From NCBI GenBank assembly GCA_002238685.1, contig MPMV01000015.1, positions 1 to 64,000 of the forward strand: a DNA stretch of 64,000 nucleotides, written 5' to 3'. The stretch comes from a bacterium EF100-94H03 bin56 (GTDB taxonomy: Bacteria > Pseudomonadota > Alphaproteobacteria > SP197). The translations under genes and the position numbers were made by a program. The notes beneath the pieces were generated by a model. That model was not told where the DNA came from. It saw only the letters and a program-made list of their open reading frames with translations, and searched no databases. Below, in pieces: positions 62,167 to 64,000 of this stretch (positions are counted from its first letter, which is position 1; every line of letters starts with the position of its first letter).

Positions 62167-62277
62167 GGCGACATCTTCCCCGATCCGACAGCCACAATAC
62201 TCCAAGAGGGATGCGGCGCCACCGCCGCGTCCTTGCCTGTTGCCAGGCGAGCGGAACGCGGTGCACCATGTTCCGCG

Positions 62278-63369
62278 ATGTCGATCAGACGCCAACTCCA
62301 GGGACTCATGGCCATCCTTGTCGGTGCAACGATCACTGCTGGTACTGCAGGGGATTCACCACGCCGCGTGCCGGCAGAGTGGGAACCTCAGGAAGCGATC
62401 TGGATGCAGTGGCCCGGACCATACGAGAAATCCTACGAGACTGCCTTTGCACGGATCGCGAACGTCATTGCCGACTATGAGAAGCTCCACATCCTCCATT
62501 CCGGACCGGCCATACTGGAAAGTGCGAGGCGTGTTATCACCTTCGAGGGAGGCGATCCCGATCATCCGAACATCGCGTGGCACGCCGTTGCCAGCGACAG
62601 CGCCTGGATGCGCGACAATGGGCCGGTGTGGGTCATCGAAAACGGTACGCTCACCATCCAGGACTGGCGGTTCGACGCCTGGGGGGGAGCCTGGGGTCAA
62701 GAGATCCCCTATGCCCTTGATGACCGGATCCCGCTTGAGGTTGCCCGCATCACCGGAGCACCCCACGAGTCCGTGGCCATCGTGCATGAGCGTGGCAATC
62801 TCGAATTCAACGGCAGGGATACCGTCATGCTCAACTGGAGCGTGATCGGCGACCCGCGACGCAACACGGACTACACCCGCGAGAAAGCCGAGGCTGACCT
62901 GAAGGCACACTTCGGCGTCAGCCAGGTCATCTTCATCGAAGGGGTGCCGGACGGTGACCTCACCAACGGTCATATCGACGGAATCGCCCGCTTCATCGAC
63001 AGCGACACCGTCGTCGTTGCCCGGTGCACGAACGACGCAGGCTGCCCTGCCACCACGAATGAGGTCTTCGAGAACGCCGCGCAGACCATTGCCGCGGCCG
63101 GTTTTGCCGTCATCCGTGATCCCGTCGACACAACGGTGGTCCATCGAGGCATGACCTTCCGCACGAACTACATGAACTGGCTGGTTGGCAACGGGTTTGT
63201 CATCACGGCCGGTTTCGGTCACGCCAAAGCGGACGAAGCCGCAAGACAGCGCCTGGAAACCTACTTTCCCGGACGCGATATCCACGTCATCGAGATGCTC
63301 GACTCCTGGGCGGCGGGCGGCGGCGTCCACTGCCACACCAATGATCAGCCCGCGTTGCCAAGCCACTGA
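62278..63369 (+). CDS. Exported agmatine deiminase / peptidyl-arginine deiminase family protein
   Basis: The 363-residue protein is a guanidine-modifying enzyme of the Porphyromonas-type PAD and agmatine deiminase family. Family residues are visible: EWEPQEAIWMQWP near 34, WMRDNGPVWV near 110, TNGHIDG near 223 with the catalytic His, and the nucleophilic Cys in GGGVHCHTNDQP near the C-terminus. A hydrophobic N-terminus (LMAILVGATITAGTAGD) suggests export, unlike cytoplasmic agmatine deiminases. No putrescine gene (aguB) is adjacent. It is divergent from the thiolase gene with 111 bases between. Confidence 0.9.
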   Translation: MSIRRQLQGLMAILVGATITAGTAGDSPRRVPAEWEPQEAIWMQWPGPYEKSYETAFARIANVIADYEKLHILHSGPAILESARRVITFEGGDPDHPNIAWHAVASDSAWMRDNGPVWVIENGTLTIQDWRFDAWGGAWGQEIPYALDDRIPLEVARITGAPHESVAIVHERGNLEFNGRDTVMLNWSVIGDPRRNTDYTREKAEADLKAHFGVSQVIFIEGVPDGDLTNGHIDGIARFIDSDTVVVARCTNDAGCPATTNEVFENAAQTIAAAGFAVIRDPVDTTVVHRGMTFRTNYMNWLVGNGFVITAGFGHAKADEAARQRLETYFPGRDIHVIEMLDSWAAGGGVHCHTNDQPALPSH

Positions 63370-63651
63370 AGAAACTTTCGGCTTTCTCTCCTCGCGCCAC
63401 GATCACGGGATGATTCCCGATCGGGTTTCCGCGGGCGCGTTGCCGGTGCCCGAACGGCTTTCACCGCGCATCAAGGGCAGAGGGACCGGCTCGTGCCCGT
63501 TCGGACACCGGCGCACGGTTGCGCTGGCCACGGGCATTGTGACGATGCTTCGCGTATCCTCCCCAATGGCACTTCGGCAGGACCGGTTGAAAGCGGCGCA
63601 GCCCGGGACTAGCCTTTCTTGAGCGTGCTCCGAGCGTGGAGGCGGACGGTC

Positions 63652-64000
63652 ATGCAGCTCGACCGCAATCAGATGGACCGGTTTCACGAGACCGGTTATC
63701 TCATGCTTCCCAACCTCTTCTCGACGGACGAGGCGGAGGTTCTTCGACGGGCGGCGGCCGAGGTCTACGCCCTGGACCGGGAGGAGGTGGTGCGCGAGAA
63801 GGATGGCGTGTCCCCGCGCACGGCTTTCGCGGCGCATTGCTACCACGAGGCATTCCGGCGGCTTGGACGCCATCCGCGCCTGATCGAACCCGTCATGCAG
63901 TTGCTCGGCGGTCCGGTTTACATTCACCAGTACAAGGTCAACGCCAAGGTTGCTTTCAACGGCGACGTCTGGCAGTGGCACCAGGATTACGGCACATGGT
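63652..64000 (+). CDS. Phytanoyl-CoA dioxygenase (PhyH) family protein (3' end cut by window)
   Basis: The first 116 codons are present and run off the right edge. The start ATG 63652 has GGAGG nine bases upstream. The visible part includes FHETGYLMLPNLFS, a typical PhyH opening, and VYIHQYKVNAKVAF followed by WQWHQDYGTW, where His and Asp (HQD) are the first two iron ligands of this 2-oxoglutarate oxygenase. The sequence is closer to the ectoine-hydroxylase-like branch than the PhyH gene at 1696. The substrate is unknown. The 282 bases upstream hold no recognisable gene. Confidence 0.9.
   Translation, partial: MQLDRNQMDRFHETGYLMLPNLFSTDEAEVLRRAAAEVYALDREEVVREKDGVSPRTAFAAHCYHEAFRRLGRHPRLIEPVMQLLGGPVYIHQYKVNAKVAFNGDVWQWHQDYGTW

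Overview
The window reads as one contiguous piece of a GC-rich alphaproteobacterial chromosome, probably Rhodospirillales-like and plausibly marine. This is an inference from gene content and order. It rests on the ssb-gyrA-coaD-queA-tgt strand, the long two-domain dCTP deaminase, TrmFO, the UvrA whose first zinc-finger region lacks cysteines, yajC-secD-secF-Mth938, serS-pcm-NlpD, tatABC, argS-SPOR-nagZ-M50-scpA-scpB, and the DddP-like M24 enzymes. Genes are dense, often overlap by 1-8 bases (ATGA, GTGA), and commonly use GTG or TTG starts. I see no phage, integrase, insertion sequence or CRISPR array.

Layout. 1-2655: the 3' part of a flavin monooxygenase, a tRNA-Lys with its own promoter, and a PhyH dioxygenase. 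2674-11573: tRNA queuosine synthesis (queA, tgt), coaD, gyrA and ssb on the minus strand, divergent from uvrA. 11595-16105: a membrane fatty-acid hydroxylase, dcd, trmFO, a 29-residue membrane peptide and a PuuD-like membrane protein, closed by a perfect hairpin. 16155-25034: Sec accessory genes (yajC, secD, secF, Mth938), a DUF815 ATPase, an NlpD-like lipoprotein, pcm, serS and tatCBA. 25035-28548: an apparent insertion between scpB and tatA holding a MOSC protein, a YHS protein, an orphan ABC ATPase and about 1.2 kb of sequence with no convincing gene. 28628-35611: scpB, scpA, a site-2 protease, nagZ, a SPOR protein, argS and dgt. 35702-40700: erpA, xthA, a maleate-isomerase-like racemase and glnE.

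40864-46258 is a five-gene signalling operon: STAS protein, response regulator fused to a PP2C phosphatase, HATPase anti-sigma-type kinase, periplasmic amino-acid-type binding protein, and HAMP histidine kinase. It looks like a partner switch wired to a periplasmic sensor, and it contains no sigma factor. ilvD and an EamA exporter follow.

49089-60345 is an accessory catabolic block. It has two tandem DddP-like M24 enzymes (possible DMSP lyases), a non-pyrrolysine MttB-family methyltransferase, a dihydroorotase, a glycerophosphodiesterase, a single protein made of two fused acyl-CoA dehydrogenases, a CoA ligase with a shortened ATP-grasp, and a homologue of the 16S rRNA G1405 methyltransferases known for aminoglycoside resistance. 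The end of the window holds a degenerate secreted nuclease-like protein, a PcaF-like thiolase, an exported agmatine-deiminase-like enzyme and the start of a second PhyH dioxygenase.
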